Shown piece after piece: positions 24,801 through 38,300 of a stretch of DNA of 64,000 nt; position 1 is the stretch's first letter, and each line of letters opens with the position of its first letter. Location of the stretch: positions 69,475,999-69,539,998 of the forward strand of contig NC_086382.1 in NCBI RefSeq assembly GCF_036588685.1. Reading direction: 5' to 3'. The position numbers and the translations under genes are program-made. The stretch is from Mytilus trossulus (taxonomy: Eukaryota > Mollusca > Bivalvia > Mytilida > Mytilidae). The notes below the pieces were generated by a model. That model was not told where the DNA came from, did no database searches, and saw only the letters and a list, made by a program, of their open reading frames with translations.

Positions 24801-26620
24801 GTGCAGAAATCGGTATATAAGCCTATACAAAATTATTTTTTGTAGTCGCAAAATCAACGAAAATGGGTATCCAACGAAACCTCAGGAATTCACATAACTC
24901 CTCATAATTCTTCCACCGATGATTCACCCTTACATTAACATGCAAGTTTTATTTGAAAATGTCATACAAAATTTTGGTGATGTCCTTTACTTTTTTAACC
25001 AGTCGAAACCGTTTTTATGTTTTTGTACATCTTATGAAGACAATACCTGCATCCTTTACGCTGGTTAAGTCAATGTCATGATTGTACTGTATGTCTGAAA
25101 GAATTGCAAATGTAAAAGTTATGTTTTAATTGATCTTTACCTTTTCTTTTGTATTTCCTTTTTGTATTTTATGCAATGAAATCATGGCAAATATTTGATA
25201 TAAATTAAAGAAAAGAGGCGTTTAGTCGCCTCGTAAAAGCACGTACTTAAAATTTAATCAGATTAATGCCTGGACTAATAATAGACATCACATAAATTTG
25301 TATACACCTTTCACAGAACTTCGCACGTTTTTCTGTTCATTATAGTTAATACGCAGTGCTAAAACATAAGAAACGATAGAAGAGGTAATAATGTAGGGTT
25401 CAACAGCTTTAAAATCTTATGAACTACGCCGAGTTAATTTTCAATTTAAAGTAAAGTGTCAATTGTTTCATCAGAATGTTTTTCGTTAAATTGTGCAGAA
25501 TATTTACCTAGGAAAAACATTGTTGAATTTGCATTTGCACATCATGCTTCTCTTTTCAACATTATTGTTAAAACAGTTATATGTTTTATAGTGAAATATT
25601 ATATTACAATGTAGACTGATGTACCATAATGTTTGACGTTTAGTTTGTTACCCCGATTTTGTCCATGGATTTACGAGTTTTGAACAGCGGTATACTACTG
25701 TTGCCTTTATTTACCTGTTATGGCTGGTTTGTTTTGGCTCACACATTGTTGTCAATATAATGAAATTCAATTCCACTGTCATACAAGGAGTAGTGAAGCA
25801 AACTATCGAATTTTCCCGCCAATTTTCTACATAAAGAAATTCCTGTACCAAGTCAGGCATATGACAGTTATTTTTCTTTTGTTGGATATCGATGTATTTG
25901 TGCAGTTGATTTTGCTATTTTTTTAAGACTGTCTGTTTTGAAATTCCCTCACTGTTCGGTATATTTGTTATTTTACTTTTTCATATAAATGGCTATGTAG
26001 TATTCAAAACGTAATTCATCAATACTATATAACTCTTAGGTATAAACCAGATGAACACTCATCCTTAACAATGCAAACATGATTAAAATAATGCACAAAG
26101 ATGAATGTTTGCACTTTTAATTTCGAAATTTACCTTCTGCCTCCATAGCTGAAACAAGTCTTGGAAGCCACACGTTCAAATCCCCTGTGGCGTTCACATA
26201 AGTGAATGGTCTAAGATAGCCTGGTATTTCACATTCCTCCTTTAAGACTGGAATGATGACATTTTCTTTCATTTCAGCTAGCAACTTTAATATGGCGAAT
26301 TCTACTTCATAATGGCACCAGTAACTCTTATTGTGCTCCTCCGTTAAAACAAACATTGTTTTTACGGAGTTTGTCATAGCATATTCTATGTTTTCCGCTA
26401 TTTTCTTCCCTGGTATAAAATCAGTTGAATGTTCAAAACACTTAAAATTGTAATCATTTTGTAAGTGTTGTATTACTGTTTCGACCCAGGGTCTGTCACT
26501 TTCACTGTATGATATAAACACGTGATACTTCTTGCCATCAGGAAGTGGTCTAGTTTGTTGTGAATTATCGTCATTTTCATTATTTTCATGTGTTAGTTCC
26601 CTATTAAATGGTGAAGCCAT
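18870..26620 (-). CDS. TIR-domain protein with two membrane spans (reconstructed, about 456 residues)
   Basis: Proposed exons: 26620-26134 (5' untranslated part from 26634), 25094-25047, 23709-23621 (weakest), 23379-23050, 22519-22415, 19785-19645, 19040-18870. All join in frame (1371 bp). Residues 30-160 form a TLR-type TIR domain: box 1 KYHVFISYSESDRPWV, box 2 with BB-loop proline P70 in TDFIPGKK, and W101-C102-E105 in SYWCHYEVE; that glutamate position is catalytic in TIR NADases. The exon at 23379 encodes two hydrophobic spans (LLWIVLFLTMNGFGIVFIIF and HVLFIMAGVCQSIGLF) around a charged loop of about 26 residues, preceded by Cys-rich RHCRNLWC. The next two exons encode similar helical tails (RELNKR, LEKHNKR). 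The TIR part has no 3' end and the membrane part no 5' start, which favours one gene. Two adjacent genes remain possible. I do not recognise the membrane part. Confidence 0.55.
20200..20520. other. Intronic sequence with a 97-codon open frame, unassigned
   Basis: The minus-strand frame begins MACHKTMLNSLF and has no recognisable domain or splice context. The left edge GGTGTCATACCACC is palindrome-like and GGAGGTACCAC lies inside. This looks like repeat DNA, not an exon. Confidence 0.3.
20634..21275. mobile_element. Inverted-repeat (foldback-type) non-autonomous element
   Basis: The left arm (about 20634-20815) and right arm (about 21105-21275) are diverged reverse complements; shared blocks include GTGACG, ACAAGTACAAAGTTGAAGAG, AAAAAGTTGTGCC and CTGGGATAAGAA. 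The centre has two perfect TGACGTCA palindromes, each within AAAGTGACGTCACATTTG. A third, solitary arm lies at 50047-50235. It sits between exons of the TIR gene and has no coding capacity. Confidence 0.8.
25684..25985 (+). repeat. Dispersed repeat fragments in a TIR-gene intron
   Basis: AACAGCGGTATACTACTGTT at 25684 recurs with one change near 63791. The downstream stretch around GTTTTGAAATTCCCTCACTG resembles the module at 14335 and 50723. Confidence 0.6.
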
Positions 26621-27360
26621 CTGTTTTAATGGTACTGAAAACAAAATAATCAAACACACAGTACAATTTGATGTCATATTTATTATATGCATTTTTTTAA
26701 ATATCTACGACTTTAACATTTTCTAATCGATACAAAGCACATGCACTTAAATTTTGGTTGACATTCTCTTATATTGAAACTTGCCCTTTGCCGATTTTGG
26801 ATTTTCTATGTCATTTCAGTGTGCCTGAAGATGGCTACAGTACTTAAATATTTGATTTCAGGTAGATAAGCATTTTTATAATACAATACCAGTAATCTAC
26901 AAATGAGGTTATGTTTACTATTTTATAGATCACACGAATACGAATTTGTTTTGTTGTAGATTTTAACTTCTATTACGACTAGTATCCAAATAAATTAATA
27001 ATTAAAGTAAGAGATGCATTGCCGTAACTGACATTATAACAAAAACATGGATTTCGAGGGTTTGGGTTACATATTCATATTTATTATAACGAGGGTTTGT
27101 AAGATATAGTTCCGTGTGTAATTTATACAGCACCATACAAGTCAAAATCAATTCCTACCCCTTTTACTGGTGACAAACAGTTTATAGTTCGGTCAAAAGC
27201 GAAAGCAGATTTTATATGCTCATAGTTTTTGATAAAAGTTTAAAATGGTTACCTTGATGGTATTGTCACACTTAAATTCTTTTTTGATATAAATATTGCA
27301 ATACCATGCAAAATACAATATATATCAAATAAAGTAAACCACTGAATTTAAAATACTCAC

Positions 27361-27485
27361 ATCGCTTGTATAGATCCTAAATAAATTCATGCACTATGAT
27401 AATAAAGATATAAGGCTATTGATTTATACATACAAATCAAACGATGCCTGTAGAATACAACGCAGAACTGCATAAAGGCGAAAAT
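27361..27485 (-). promoter_or_regulatory. Candidate first exon 1a of the TIR gene, with short upstream ORF
   Basis: On the minus strand it ends at a strong donor, GAT then GTGAGTATTTT. An ATG (27390) opens 10 codons to the donor. Spliced to the acceptor at 26634 it would end after two more codons (Y-H-stop), giving a 12-codon upstream ORF before the TIR start codon. It is homologous to 28529-28690, including CAGTTCTGC and GTGAGTATT. That it is transcribed and spliced is inference. Confidence 0.45.
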
Positions 27486-27493
27486 TGCATTGT

Positions 27494-27660
27494 AGTTTTA
27501 AAATCAAATCAAATCAAATCAAATCATATTAAATGTCTTTATTCGTAATAATTTAAGGCCCATAAAGAGAGAATAAATCAATACAAATCTCAAAGTTTTA
27601 CATGCTATCTCGCACTATTATACTAAAAGTATAATAGTACCAGATATAATCTACAATACA
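27494..27660 (-). mobile_element. Probable 3' end of a non-LTR retrotransposon
   Basis: On the minus strand a sequence with AATAAAGACATTTAAT runs into a (GATTT)n microsatellite tail, a common 3' end in invertebrate LINEs. A perfect hairpin lies nearby at 27614-27638: arms ACTATTATAC and GTATAATAGT, loop TAAAA. I found no reverse transcriptase, so the copy is 5'-truncated or the call is wrong. Confidence 0.45.
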
Positions 27661-28528
27661 TACTGACTGTTAATTATTAATATGATTAAGATCTAATATC
27701 TTAGCATGATTAACAAAAATATATACAGGATATGAGGGAATTGCATTTGTTAACCTTACTATTATATCGCGTCTCTGTTTTCTGTATAATCTGGAAATTG
27801 TTTTTTTTAAATAAGTACTAAAAACTAGAAAATCTATCTGGATCATGACAGATGAAGATTTTGATTTTAATACTTAGTTAATGTTTCTTAAATTTGGAAA
27901 GTATTGAAATAATTTTGTAAGAGTTCTTATCTTGGTGAGCTACAGAGAGGACACTCTTAAACTAAATGTACCTTTGTATTTGTAGTTCAATTTCTATCAG
28001 AGAGTAAAATCACAAAAATACTGAAATCCATGAAAATTCAAAACAGAAAGTTCCTTAAAAAATGGCAAAATGAAACACTCAAACACATCAAACGATTACA
28101 AATTAGCTGTCATTTTCCTATACTATACATGCATTTCCTTATGTAGAATTTAGTGGATCAAACCTGGTTGTAGAGCTTCATCTCTCCCTGAATGACATTA
28201 TAAATGGATAACAATTTGTGAGCAAGGTAGCGTGTTATTAAGACAGTAAAAACAAGTGCATCATGCGACGCAAAACCTCTTCATACAAAAAGGACAATTT
28301 ATTGTTACAAAATAAAAGTAGATTTAATATGGTCACTACATGTATCTGGAGATTGACAATGTTGTATGTAATATGTTTGTTATATGTTAACGTTATCAAT
28401 ATTTACTAAATGAATATTATAATGTAAGAAAACATCCAGTCATGTCTTTTAAAACAAAATAATTCGAATGATACATAATGATTAACAAAGTTAATAATCA
28501 AATAATTGGATGGATATCAAATACTCAC

Positions 28529-28690
28529 AAATCCTGTATGATTCTTTAATAAACTCATGCATTAAACATGTATCCTTCAAATACATAACTATAATAATAA
28601 AAGATGTATTGTAACTTATAGATTTTTACAATAACTGCACGTTTACTTGACAATGCAGAACTGAATCAAGGCGGACATTGCAGTAAAGAA
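28529..28690 (-). promoter_or_regulatory. Candidate first exon 1b of the TIR gene, diverged duplicate of 1a
   Basis: It has the same layout as 1a: an ATG at 28558 exactly 30 nt before the donor (ATTT then GTGAGTATT), and a shared region around CAGTTCTGCATTGTC. Spliced to 26634 it too gives a 12-codon ORF ending Y-H-stop. The peptides differ in most residues (MNLFRIYTSD, MSLLKNHTGF) but keep length and frame. Confidence 0.4.
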
Positions 28691-28699
28691 TTAAAATGC

Positions 28700-29570
28700 G
28701 CGTATTGGACCTTTAAAGTGTTAAAAAAATGTTACTTGTATGCTATTGAATGAAAGGGTATGTGACATCTTCAAATGGAAGCATTCTGCTGTTTTTATCC
28801 ATCAAAATTGATCGACTGATTTGCATATGCCTTCTGTTCAGTTGCAATATTGCAAGTATATGTCTTTATATTCTGAACAAGAGCTGACCAATATCAACAA
28901 TCATTATTATTTCTAATAAAAAAAAGTAGCCGAGATGTGTCCCTCCGGCCGATAAGGGAACTTTTACTGCCTCTAAAAAATAAAGGTATATTTGAAGGCC
29001 TTAACTGTGCATATATCTGATTAATTGCAAATCTTATGTATTTTGACAAAACGAGTGGTTTACAATCATATGAATGGGTAGAGAAATTTTGCAAAACCCA
29101 ACTTTATTTCCGATTTGCCTCTAAATCATGTGGTGATATTCTTTTGTTGCAATGAAATATCAAAGTAAAATAGAAAAATACAAAATCGCATGTGAAATAT
29201 ATTGGATTATTTAACTTTTCATACATCATACAACAATTAGTGTTTGTCAAGATATTGTTGTTAATATTACATCTTAACAAATTGATAGTGCATAACACTT
29301 ATGTAGTTCCTTGTATTTTATACTTTATTGTAATAATTTAGTCCCTGATAAATAAAATGAAAAGAATAATTATAAATAAGAATTTGAAATTGTTTCCCTG
29401 TTTACATTATTTTATTCAACGCCATGTTTTTGATCCAGTTTAACCATTTCAATTGATTATTTATAGTGTGTCTTTCTATATTGTAATGTTACACCACTAC
29501 TTCAGGGTTTGGTGAAGTTTGGCGTCTGTTAAAATGTTTTAACACGCTACATCTGTTTAAATTTGCATCT
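28700..29570. other. Intergenic AT-rich DNA
   Basis: I see no gene or repeat that I can support. Confidence 0.5.
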
Positions 29571-30107
29571 GTCCAAAGTCAGGAACATGTTGTTTAGGGG
29601 TTGTCATTTGTAGATGTGGTTCATAAGTGTTTCATGTTTCTCGTTTTTTAATCTGAGATTAGACCTTTGGTTTTCATGTTTGTATGGTTATACACTAGTC
29701 ATTTGTGGGACCTTTAAAGATTGCTGTTTGGTGTGAGCGAAGGCTTTGTGTTAAATGTTGTACTTTCTAACATATAATGATTTACTTTTTACTAATTGTG
29801 ACTTGAAAGGGGAGTTATCCCATTAACACCCAATACCACATCAAGTAGAAAATAAACTGTCAAAAAATTGAAGAAAAGGACAAACAACAACATGCAAACA
29901 CAACATAGAAAACTTAAGACTGAGCAACACGAACCCAACCGAACACCTCGGGTTATATTAGGTTCTCTGGAAGGGAAAGCAGAGCCTACTCCACATGTGG
30001 CACCTGTCGTGATGTTCATGTTAGTATGAATCCTGTGATTAGTCTAATTCGGTAGATCACATTAGGGAAAAGGATTGTGGCTGTAACAATTGAAAAATAT
30101 CCGTCGT
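29571..30107 (+). repeat. Long dispersed repeat, copy 1
   Basis: It is homologous in the same orientation to 31322-31861. Shared landmarks in order: AAGTGTTTCATGTTTCTCGT, GGTTATACACTA, TTTACTTTTTACTAATTGTG, AACACGAACCCAACC, GGAAGGGAAAGCAGAGC, CCACATGTGGCACCTGTCGT, GATCACATTAGGGAAAAGGA. The minus-strand open frame here is a product of the repeat. Confidence 0.85.
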
Positions 30108-31321
30108 CATCTGTGAAATAAATATTCAATGACGGTCACCCAACTCGTTGTGGCGTCTGAAAAAGTTATGAAAAGATGATTTCAAATTCAAACTAGGTTT
30201 AATAACATCTTTGTGAGCAGCAATCTCTATTAAGGAAGTCATGATAAGAAATGGGATCCCTGAAATATTTTTTCAATTTGAGATATATCTTCCATGTGAT
30301 TGCGCTTCTGGAGTAATGCTAGTTAGAAATGGATGGTTCATTTTTGAGAAGCTGAAAATCTCTTATGTTGTAAAGTGTTGTCAAGGTATGAGGCAGACTT
30401 AATTGCATCTGTCGTATCCTTTATTTCAAGTTCGATGAAATAAGTGTGTTCAACAGTCACCTGACTGTGAATTATGTAGAAAGAATCTATAGACAGCATC
30501 TATTTTTTGGAAAGTGAAGTTAATAAAAGGATAATATCAGCTTCTTTTCATTCAGGAAGGTTCGGTATGATGCAAGATATTTTTTTATGAATCAAGGCAT
30601 AACTAGCTATTTTAATATTTCTTTCAGTATGAAATGAGAGATAATTGTGTAGGGGATAGAAAAGTCAGTTGGTTAAGTACTGTTGCAAGATAAGAGTCTA
30701 GCATTCTATGTGCTCTGGCAGATCTTTTTATTATCCAATTTGTATAATAAAGCAATTTCTGCACTTTGAATCGTTGAATATCAAAATTCGTAAACTGCAA
30801 AATTATATCTCTTTGGGATTGTGGATAAACATACCAGCCTAGTAACAAGATGAATCAAAAATGTGTACACGGAGTCCCCGCTCACACTACCATTTTCTAT
30901 GTTCATACATTTTCCGATAGACACACAAAACTTTAAAATAATAAACAAAAAGACTAAACACACAAAGAACCGATCAAGCAATACTAGTGAATGCTCAAAA
31001 AATTGCATGGACATTAGTATTTTAAAAATTATTAACCATGTTTCACGAAATATTTCATATTATACTAAATTTCCCCAAAAAACAAATGTTGGCTCATTTT
31101 TGGTGCAAATTTTAACAATTTGGTGACTCTAGAAGAAGAGTTTTTACAGGTTTATATACCTATTTGGTTATACATTTGTTGTGAAAAAATTGTAAAAGAC
31201 AAATACTTATAAATATGTTCAATGCTATTTAGTTGTCCTACTCAGCATGTCAGTATAGAACATTGTCTATTTTGCAAGAAGTCTATTTTAATCTTATTGA
31301 AAAATGAACAGGCTGATAAAG

Positions 31322-31861
31322 TCAAGAACCTGTTTTTCAGTGGTTGTCGTTTGTTTCATAAGTGTTTCATGTTTCTCGTTTTTTATATACAGATTAGACA
31401 TTGGTTTTCATGTTTGAATGGTTATACACTATAGCTAGTCACTTGTGGGGCCCTTTATAGATTGCTGATTGGTTTGAACGAAGTCTTTGTGTTGAAGGCT
31501 GTCTTTATAATGGTTTACTTTTTACTAATTGTGAATTGAATGGAGAGTTGTCTCATTAACACTCATACAACATCAAGTAGAAAATAAACTTTCAATGCCA
31601 TGGCAAAAAAAGAAAAAAGACTTATTTTGAAGGACAAACAACAGCATGTAAAACACAACATAGAAAACTAAAGATTGAGTAACACGAACCCAACCCAACA
31701 CCTCAGGTAGTCTTAGGTTTTCTGGAAGGGAAAGCAGAGCATACTCCACATGTGGCACCTGTCGTGATGTTCATGTTTGTTAGTATGAATCCTGTTATTA
31801 GTCTAATTCAGTAGATCACATTAGGGAAAAGGATTGTGGCTGTAACAATTGAAAAATATAT
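31322..31861 (+). repeat. Long dispersed repeat, copy 2
   Basis: Direct-orientation relative of 29571-30107 with the same landmarks, about 1.75 kb downstream. This could be two insertions of one family or a local duplication; different flanks favour separate insertions. Confidence 0.85.
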
Positions 31862-32344
31862 ATATTCTATGGTCATTTGTGATGTTATAAACAAGTCAAA
31901 ATTCACAGTTTTACGAAAGATTTACATTTACACATAGTTTCTGTAACAAAATTGATATAAGCCAATGGAATGCCCAAAGAGATATTTAACACCCATTAGT
32001 ATCTTGAAAATATTTTTCTTTTGAAAAATTAGCTTTTTGGGTTATCACTTTAGATGTGAAGAAAAACAAATCAACAAAAAGATATCCCAATGAGTCTAGT
32101 TTTGCTGTTTTTTCACAAATGCACAAGAGCTTTGATGCATTAAAGTTAATATGAATGACAATGTTGAATAATTTAAATACAAATATGGTATAGACTTATA
32201 TCTATTGATCATTTGAGGGAGGTTATTATTTTAAAAATTTATAAAACTTTTTGATCTCTGAATTTGTGGGGGGGGGAGTGGCTTTATTATCACCATAGCA
32301 TTTCTACAAGCAAAACAAAATGAAAACAAATTTGCATAAAATTA
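31862..32344. other. Intergenic DNA downstream of listerin
   Basis: I see no gene. It contains a G-run near 32268 and AT-rich sequence. Confidence 0.5.
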
Positions 32345-32350
32345 TTTATT
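32345..32350 (-). terminator. Polyadenylation signal of listerin
   Basis: AATAAA on the minus strand, 48 nt past the stop codon at 32398. The short 3' untranslated region is inferred from this. Confidence 0.6.
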
Positions 32351-32397
32351 TCAATAAATAACTTGAAAGTTTTTGGTAGTTTGTTGTTTCTTGTCTA

Positions 32398-35300
32398 TCA
32401 AAATAAGTTTCTACAAAGTGGACATGTTGAGTTGTGGCTGGTCTGGAACCATTTATACTGAAAATATAAACAAAGCATTACTTAGACTGAACTATAAAAT
32501 ATACCCTATGTTCTATATCTTCTTGTAGCTATAAACATCTGTTTTTAACATTCCATATTATAGCAAACTTGGGCCTTTATATCTTGCTATGCAGTATGAG
32601 TTTTATTCACTCTTGAAGGCCATATAATGACCTATAGTTCTTAACTTCTACATCACTTGGTCTGTCGTTGAGACTTTTTTGTATTTTCTTCTTATTTTTA
32701 TATCATAATTCCTGTAATTTTTTTTGTGTGGAAAACACAACAGCAGTAACAGCTTGAATGGATTACCAAAATAGTTTTGTAAGGAAAGCACATTTTTAAG
32801 AACAGGTAGACAAATATCAGATTGCAGCTTTGTCAGGAATGCAGGATTTATTTATTTGGGCAGGAATCATTAAACTCAAATGGTTTAATGTTGTCAACTA
32901 AAAAAGTAAAACAGTTTCCTCAAAATTGAACCTTTTCAGCAATGCAAAACATGTGTTGTTCTTCTTTGTTTGGATATCTTTGTTTCTGTTTGAGATGCAA
33001 GTGTTAGTGGTATGTGTGGCCTGTTGAATGGTGTGGTACTTTTTTTTACTGTTATGACTATATAATATATATCATGACTATGATATGTCTACAGAGTTCC
33101 AATAAAGTACTAATTAATTTGTTTTAATATTGTTACATTTCATGAGTGGAATTTACTTATACTTAGAAATTGACTGCCATACAGTGTGCAGCATGAAACT
33201 TCAAATATCTTTTTTTTTAAAGAAACCATCACACATCAGTTTTTTTAAATTTTCCAACCTTGAATTTTGGAAATATTTCTATGTTTGAAATACAATTGCA
33301 ATAAAGAGAAACAGATACAACATTGGCTTTTTTCATCTACACAACTTACCAAGCATGCAGAATGGAACTTCTTCTTGCAAGTTTTACATGTGAGTCTTGG
33401 AAGTTGGTAATTTGTGCCGTGAATGACAGAGAAACATATCATACAATCCTCTACTCCCTCAAATCTCTTGTCTATATTTCTCTTCCATATTCTTAGTCCA
33501 TCAATAATACTACCATTCTAAATAACAAATCATTTAATCAAATATATTTCATATAATATACAGCCTATAAAGTAATCATGTTTTGGTAAGAGATGGCCTC
33601 ACACAGGGGAAATAATTAAGATTTGTTTGTTAGTTCCTCCAAATTGTCAGAGAGCACTCATTTTTCACAACAAAATCTCCTGATTAAGAAATGGTTATGC
33701 AAACTAATGAGATCACAAGGCAACTTGACATTATCACAATTACACAATAAATAATATGGTATGTGTCAAGTTTCATTCATTATTTATATTGTAAGTTTCA
33801 TAATATAATCTATTATTACATTGGTTGCACTGAACTATGGTCATGTCCCAGTGAAACAAATACAGATAATTTCACACATGAAATAAACTTGTTATTTCAC
33901 TCCTCTGATGTCATAAAACTATAGGTATTGTCAAGAGGTTTGCATAAGATGTCGTATCAAAACAAATCGTGAATTTGTAGAAAAGGATATAGTTCCTTAC
34001 ATTTTCTACTTTAATTCCATTAACTCCATGTCAATGTAATCTAATGTTACAATGCTTAATTTGATAATTATTTTGAATATTGATAAAGTTAAATAGGATT
34101 GAAAAGTCTACCTCTTCCTGCAAAGAAAACAGTAAGAAACATTGGCACTCATACCGCATCTTCTTATACCTATACACATTGTATTGTATCTTATTCCTAC
34201 TTGTCATTCAGAGACATAAACCTACCTGATACTGTAAGAAAACATTCAATTGAAGCAGCCATTTGTCCCATGTGGCTGCTGACACCCCCACTCTTTTCTC
34301 ACTAACGACTGTTATTGTACCGAGGGGATAGTTCTCAGGTAATGCTATCACCATCTCTATGGTAACCTCTTCTAAAGAGTAAGTCGCTATTACCTCCCTT
34401 GTTATAGGTCTTGTCTTAATCTGAAATGGTTATAATAATGAAGGAAAATGCAGTTTAACTATTTTTTATTATATTCTCCTTCTTTCCAAAAACAATTTCT
34501 TACAAAGTTAATAAATTGCAAATAAAAGCAGTATTCTCAACTTTGGGTTTTGTTAAGGTCATGTAAAGGTTTAGTGTTATGAATTTAATTAGCAAAGTCA
34601 CAAATGATGACAGAAATTTAGGAACAGGAAACTCCTTTACCATCTATAGGCTATTTCTATATAGAACTAATTCTATTTCATAAAGAGAGGGATTAGAGTT
34701 TGCTATACAATTTCAGCATTTTCCATTGTTCAAAGGTCAAAGATCTAGAAGGTCCATTAATGATCTATTCCTTATCTTCATGTAAAGTAACAAACATGAT
34801 TGTTTCACATGTCATAAAATACAAATACTATTTAAAAACAAAAGCATAAGTATCCTTTGTGTCAGGATGTTTCCTGATTTGAGGTATTTATAAGAGCAGA
34901 ATTGAAAACCAAAAATCTAAAATTCACTATATAATCAACCTACAACATGACTCACAGTTAATTAGTGTATTATCAACCAACAAATTGATTGTGGAGAAAT
35001 TTGATTATAAGTATGTAGACTTACTGTTATATTCTCTAACTGTATATCTGTCTTACTAACTGGTTGTATTTCTTCTGTACATAAAATCTGGCTTACATGT
35101 TTACTTGTAAATCTGTAAGTAGTATTTATGTAAGATGTAAGATATATATTAAGTAGTGCAGGACAATTATGGATTTTGTAATTCTTTGTGTTTATAGAAG
35201 TAAATGATTGATTGATTGATAGTAATAAACTTCCGTTTTTGGTATTTTGTCAATATCATGATCATTGGTGGTCAGTGGAAGAGGAAGCAGGAATACTAAG

Positions 35301-38300
35301 AAAGAACTATCTGTCTTCAGCTGACGAACTTACAATCCTAGTGAATTCAGATTGAAGTCAAACAGACCTGTTAACTGTGGAGATCAAACTCACAACCACA
35401 GAGTTGACAGGGTTATAGAGGCATATTATACCATCGTAAATATACATGATGTCACCAAGAATAATAAGTTTGATTTGAACATTTTGAAGGTTTGACCAAA
35501 TTTTGAATATTATGCTTAACGGTTGCTGAGCTTCTAAAAATGTGTTTATTTTAAGGTAGGAAGGACATACCTTGCAAGAAAATCAAAACTTCTGATCTAA
35601 ATTTTTAACATAAATAAATGAGAAATGAGATAGATGGAACTATCTGCATATATTTATGTCTATAAAGTTACACCTTCACTAATCCCCCAAACATACAAAC
35701 CTGTCTTTGACCTCTAACCTATTAACTAACCTATCAACATAATTGATTGTTTTTCTGTCTTGTTCTTTCCACCAGGTCCTCACCATGGCTGGTACAGTCT
35801 GTAAGGCATGTCTATACACATAACACGATAAATATGGTATATCTTTTTCTGTAGCAGCACCTATAAAGTAACAAAGACACTAAATCACAAACTTATTTAT
35901 AGCAATAGACCACATATTGATCTGAGAAATAAAACACCGAACTAGTATATATTTGTTTCGGGGCCAGCTGAAGGACGCCTCTGGGTGCGAGAATTTCTTG
36001 CTACATTGAAGACCTGTTGGTGACCTTCTGCTGTTGTTTTTTTATTTGGTTGGGTTGTTGTCTCTTTGACACATTCCCCATTTCCATTCTCAATTTTATT
36101 TTGACAGTGAAATGTCTCACCTGAGTGAAATTTTGATAGTATAATGCAAACACAGAAATTAAAATAGCAATACTTTAAACATGTTAACTTATGCAAAACA
36201 TTTAAGGAGAAATGACTGAAGTAGAAGGGCAAAATAATCTCCATATATAGAAATGAGATGATCTGATGCTCATTTATACAAATGCAGACCTACCATGGTA
36301 AATATGCAAAAGTTTGAAGATCAATAGACTGTGACTGAGAGGGTGTTACCGATCAGTGACATTGTGCTCACTTTGAGAGTGGGAGGTTGTTTGTTCAACC
36401 AAAGATCTGATTTTTTCTTGGTTTTCTGCTCCTCTAATAAATAATCGGCATTTTAAAAGAGCAGACTTGCCAGCTCTTTGTCAGAATAATGTCCAGGTAT
36501 GGTGACATGTTTTCCTAAGGACGTTCTGAACAAGAACCTTAAAAAAATCTGTTTAACATATCAGTCTAGTACACAGCAGAGTTTTAATTTGATATCACAT
36601 AATCCGGTTCTAGTACTGAATATGCATTCAATTTGCAACATGGACAAGACCTTAAACAGTCATCCAGTCATATGAGGAGGCAGGCTTAAATAGTATTCAT
36701 AGAGATGATATATGCCCATGCTGATACAACTGCATATGACAAACCACTGACTTTAGTGGTCTTTCTTATACTGACTTAATCACATCAATGTCTTTCTTTA
36801 TGAAGTGTTTTATTAATCACTTACTTGCAACATTTAATGAAAAGTTTCTGTCAAACATGGCTTTAGTATCTTGTGTAGGGTTATCTGGCATAAGTCTGTA
36901 GATATTAGACAGTAACTGATGAACCAGGCCTGTCTGTCGGAAGTAAATAGCATATTCCTGTCTTATCTGAAAATAGAAAGAATATTTCTGTGTTATTGCA
37001 TGGCAATACATAGTTCCCTACCAAATATTTCAATCAAAGACAAATTTTCCAATCTTGCTGGTTAGTGTTAAATAAGGGAGGTTCAAATAGATGTAGCTCC
37101 ATAAAAAATATCAATACAATTTCAGGGCAAATGATATTAACAGTAATTGATGGGATAAATTTGTTCAGCATAGTAAAAACCAGTTTATGTAGGAATGTTG
37201 ATGCTAGCTATATACTATCAGAGCAGATCGCAAGTTGCTGCGGTGTAATAATGCAAAGTTATAAAGAAAACGGGTCAGAAATTTAATTTTACGTTTTTTC
37301 CTTTCCTGATTGACAGTGGTCTCTTTTTTTATTGCCCCCTTTGAATACCCTTATACAATTCTTTAAATGTTATATCAAATAAAATGATCTTCGTGTTTCC
37401 TTTTATCTAAATATCTAAACTTTTAAGCTATAGGAAGAACAGTGATGCATGCAATCCCTAAACTAAATACAGTTTTAATGAAAAAGTATTTTTTGGGTGT
37501 TTATCAATGCATTTAATCAACAAAGTTTTCCATTCTTCATTTGTAACAGTTCAAATTACAAAAAAATCTTTATACAAAGAAATACATATTACCTCTGCTG
37601 TTGAACTTTTGAAGAAGTAGAGCAGTAATCTCCAGGTCAATAAATAGGACAATGCTAGTGTGTAATCATCAGTAAATGGACTGATTTTCAGGTACTGATC
37701 CACATTCAGACCAGACGACATTACTTCTAATTTACTTCCATCAACAAGTATAGTCATCAGCTGTTGTGGGGGACATCTGGAAATAAAGATAGTACTGATT
37801 ACAAGATAGCCAATAAAACAATTACCTACCAAATTTGTTCTAAGTTAAAAAGAAGTTCAAAGTTAAGCATAGAAAATGTACAAATAATTTGCGACACAAG
37901 CATTAAAATCAAAGTGCTTGTAAGCACTGAATGGTAAAGATTGCTCCAATTTATCAGTTGGATGTAGAATTCAATAATGCATTGCTTGTGGTTACTAGAG
38001 CCCAATTATTTGTTTACATTTTACCGGCAAGTTTTTTACCCCAAGATCGTATTCAGAATAGAATCCTATACGGCTTCTGATTGGATGATACAGGATTGGA
38101 ATTACATTTAATCGAAAGCTTGTCCAATTAGGTTTGAAAATTGCCGAAAATCATATTCACATTTTACAAATTATAGAAAATATCTTCTATTTCTGCACGT
38201 CAGGGCCATTAAAAATATGCCTTTTTCATTAAGCAAAAAAGTAGACGATCTTTTTCAACTGCATTTTAAGTCAATTTGAGCCGAATGACCCTATATATTT

